From positions 1-7,517 of the forward strand of contig CALABN010000142.1 in assembly GCA_937885735.1 (NCBI GenBank): a DNA stretch of 7,517 nucleotides, in the 5' to 3' direction. Source of the DNA: an uncultured Bacteroidota bacterium (GTDB taxonomy: Bacteria > Bacteroidota > Bacteroidia > Bacteroidales > SZUA-534). Both the position numbers and the translations under genes were made by a program. A model generated the notes under the pieces. That model had not been told where the DNA came from. It saw only the letters and a list, made by a program, of their open reading frames with translations, and did no database searches. Shown here in pieces: positions 6,452-7,517 of this stretch. Numbering within the stretch: the stretch's first letter is position 1; each line of letters begins with the position of its first letter.

Positions 6452-7195
6452 TTAGAAGTTGAATTCAAGACCTGCGTTCATTGTCAACCTTTGGTAAGGC
6501 TTGCCGTAGTTCTTTTTGATGAATCCACGGAAATAGATGTAGTATTCAGGTATCAAGGTTATTGCAATGTGCTTTGCGATTTTGTACTTGCAAAGGAACT
6601 GAACGTTGCCACCCAAGATGTGCTGTGGATATACATCGCTGATGTATGGATAATTCTTGTAAGTGTAATCGTGGTATTTGCGTCCCATTGGGTTGTTGTA
6701 GTGACGCATATGGTTCTCGGTTTCCCTGTTGATGTTGAATTCCCACAATAGACCTGGCGAAACGAACAATTTCCATTTTTCAGTTTCAAGGTATTTGTAG
6801 TCAAAACGTAGGTTGATGCCCATATTCCAGATTTTCACCTTTGATTCGAAAGGAATGCGTATTGACGAATCGGCAGGAATGTTGTGCCAATCAACTTTGT
6901 AGTGTATTTCTTCGTGCTCAATTTCCAATCTGAAACGGGTCTTGGCTGATGTCTTGATACCCAAGTCCAAAGCAATATTGTAGCCTGGTATGCCATTCCC
7001 AAACGACTGTCCATCGTAGTATTTTTTTCCATTCTCATCTTCCAGCCATACACCATAGTTCGGATCTGTCTTGTATCCATTGATATTGTGTACTACACCG
7101 CCGTTGATACCAAAGGTGATGTATTCTTCGGTTTGTGCGTTTACGGCGCTAAAGGTTGATGCTAACAATAAAGCAAGTAGTGTTAATCTTTTCAT
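6452..7195 (-). CDS. Exported, probably outer-membrane beta-barrel protein of unknown function
   Basis: I do not recognise a named family. The preferred start is ATG at 7193-7195 (247 residues), because it gives a clean signal peptide (MKRLTLLALLLASTFSAVNA, cleavage after residue 20) and has AAGGAAA-type ribosome-binding sequence just upstream. An in-frame ATG 30 bases earlier would add a charged, unlikely N-terminus. The mature part is rich in Tyr, Phe, Trp and Asn, with alternating polar/hydrophobic strands such as TRFRLEIEHEEIHYKV and KIWNMGINLRFDYKYL. It ends LTMNAGLEFNF, with the C-terminal phenylalanine typical of outer-membrane barrels. About 8-10 strands would fit the size. It is a single-gene unit with its own promoter and a strong terminator. 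The barrel assignment is inference from pattern; a ligand or role cannot be read. Confidence 0.8.
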   Translation of the reverse strand: MKRLTLLALLLASTFSAVNAQTEEYITFGINGGVVHNINGYKTDPNYGVWLEDENGKKYYDGQSFGNGIPGYNIALDLGIKTSAKTRFRLEIEHEEIHYKVDWHNIPADSSIRIPFESKVKIWNMGINLRFDYKYLETEKWKLFVSPGLLWEFNINRETENHMRHYNNPMGRKYHDYTYKNYPYISDVYPQHILGGNVQFLCKYKIAKHIAITLIPEYYIYFRGFIKKNYGKPYQRLTMNAGLEFNF

Positions 7196-7241
7196 TCGTT
7201 TCCTTTTTTTTGATTGGCCGTCCAATTTTGGAAAGCCGTTG

Positions 7242-7275
7242 CAAAACTATAATAATAAATTAAACCACCATCAAA
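7242..7275 (-). promoter_or_regulatory. Promoter of the beta-barrel gene
   Basis: TAGTTTTG (7242-7249) is an exact TAnnTTTG -7 element, and TTTG (7272-7275) lies 22 bases upstream as the -33 element, within the spacing seen in Bacteroidota. The predicted start near 7235 leaves about 40 bases before the ATG at 7195, including an AAGGA ribosome-binding site about six bases before the start. Confidence 0.6.
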
Positions 7276-7517
7276 AATTGACCCTTGTTGGTTATTTTCG
7301 GTGTCATATATTACGTAAAAAGGTGCAGTTTATTATTTATTGGCCATTAATATTGAAAAATGGCATCAGTTTTTTTGTGGTCCAACGCTTGTCTTTCATA
7401 TTTTTCTACCTTTATCGGCTATTAGCGGAATGCATTGCCAAGTCAGGCATACATTTTGTTTGTTAAGGTGGGTTCTATAAATTGATTTCGAGAGATTTTT
7501 GAATTTTTATCGAGTAG
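7276..7517. other. Intergenic stretch without a recognisable gene
   Basis: A/T-rich DNA with no coding frame longer than a few dozen codons that looks real. The only structure seen is an inverted repeat GCCATT/AATGGC (7343-7348 with 7359-7364) followed after five bases by seven T (7370-7376) on the plus strand. This could be a weak terminator for a plus-strand transcript, but no plus-strand gene is visible before it. At the window edge a minus-strand frame is open from 7517 to a TGA at 7443-7445; it could be the tail of an upstream gene or chance. Confidence 0.4.

Noticed and set aside
7320..7383. Minus-strand mini-ORF of about 16 codons starting MKDKRW
   Set aside because: Too short, no promoter or conserved feature, and no biosynthetic gene directly downstream for it to control.
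7443..7517. Minus-strand frame open from the window edge, ending TGA at 7443-7445, as the tail of an upstream gene
   Set aside because: Only 24 codons, no recognisable motif; chance is equally likely.
1..7517. CRISPR array, insertion sequence, tRNA or known riboswitch
   Set aside because: No regularly spaced repeats, transposase-like frame, cloverleaf or familiar aptamer sequence was seen on either strand.

Overview
The window looks like chromosomal DNA of a Bacteroidota bacterium, probably Bacteroidales. Three things point that way: a fused aspartokinase-homoserine dehydrogenase of the type seen in this phylum, several matches to the Bacteroidota -7 promoter element TAnnTTTG ahead of genes, and A-rich stretches rather than strong Shine-Dalgarno sites before most starts. 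This assignment is inference from style and not from a database match. All six protein genes and the leader ORF lie on the minus strand, so transcription runs from high to low coordinates.

In transcription order: an exported, probably outer-membrane beta-barrel protein of unknown role (6452-7195) has its own promoter and ends at a strong hairpin terminator. Next come a 5-formyltetrahydrofolate cyclo-ligase (5769-6320) and a Ste24-like M48 membrane metallopeptidase (4522-5772), whose start overlaps the preceding stop by four bases (ATGA). A SiaC-family phosphoprotein (4072-4449) with a putative promoter is followed 17 bases later by a secreted alpha/beta hydrolase of the S33/TAP type (2744-4054); these two probably form an operon. 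Last is thrA (1-2355), cut by the window edge about 25-35 residues before its expected C-terminus.

The most interesting item lies in the 388-base gap between the hydrolase and thrA. Behind a good TAnnTTTG promoter there is a 40-codon (or 32-codon) ORF with ten threonine codons, including six in seven consecutive codons, that stops 56 bases before thrA. This is the arrangement of a threonine attenuator like E. coli thrL, in a different phylum and with an unrelated peptide sequence. The leader RNA can form two local hairpins and a long-range pairing between the leader start region and a segment just upstream of thrA. I see no classical hairpin followed directly by a U tract, so the switch may not be simple intrinsic termination.

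Functionally, the thrA region serves aspartate-family amino acid synthesis. The folate enzyme and the membrane protease are a translationally coupled pair with no obvious shared pathway. SiaC and the hydrolase suggest a signalling protein co-expressed with an envelope enzyme. I see no mobile element, CRISPR array, tRNA or rRNA.
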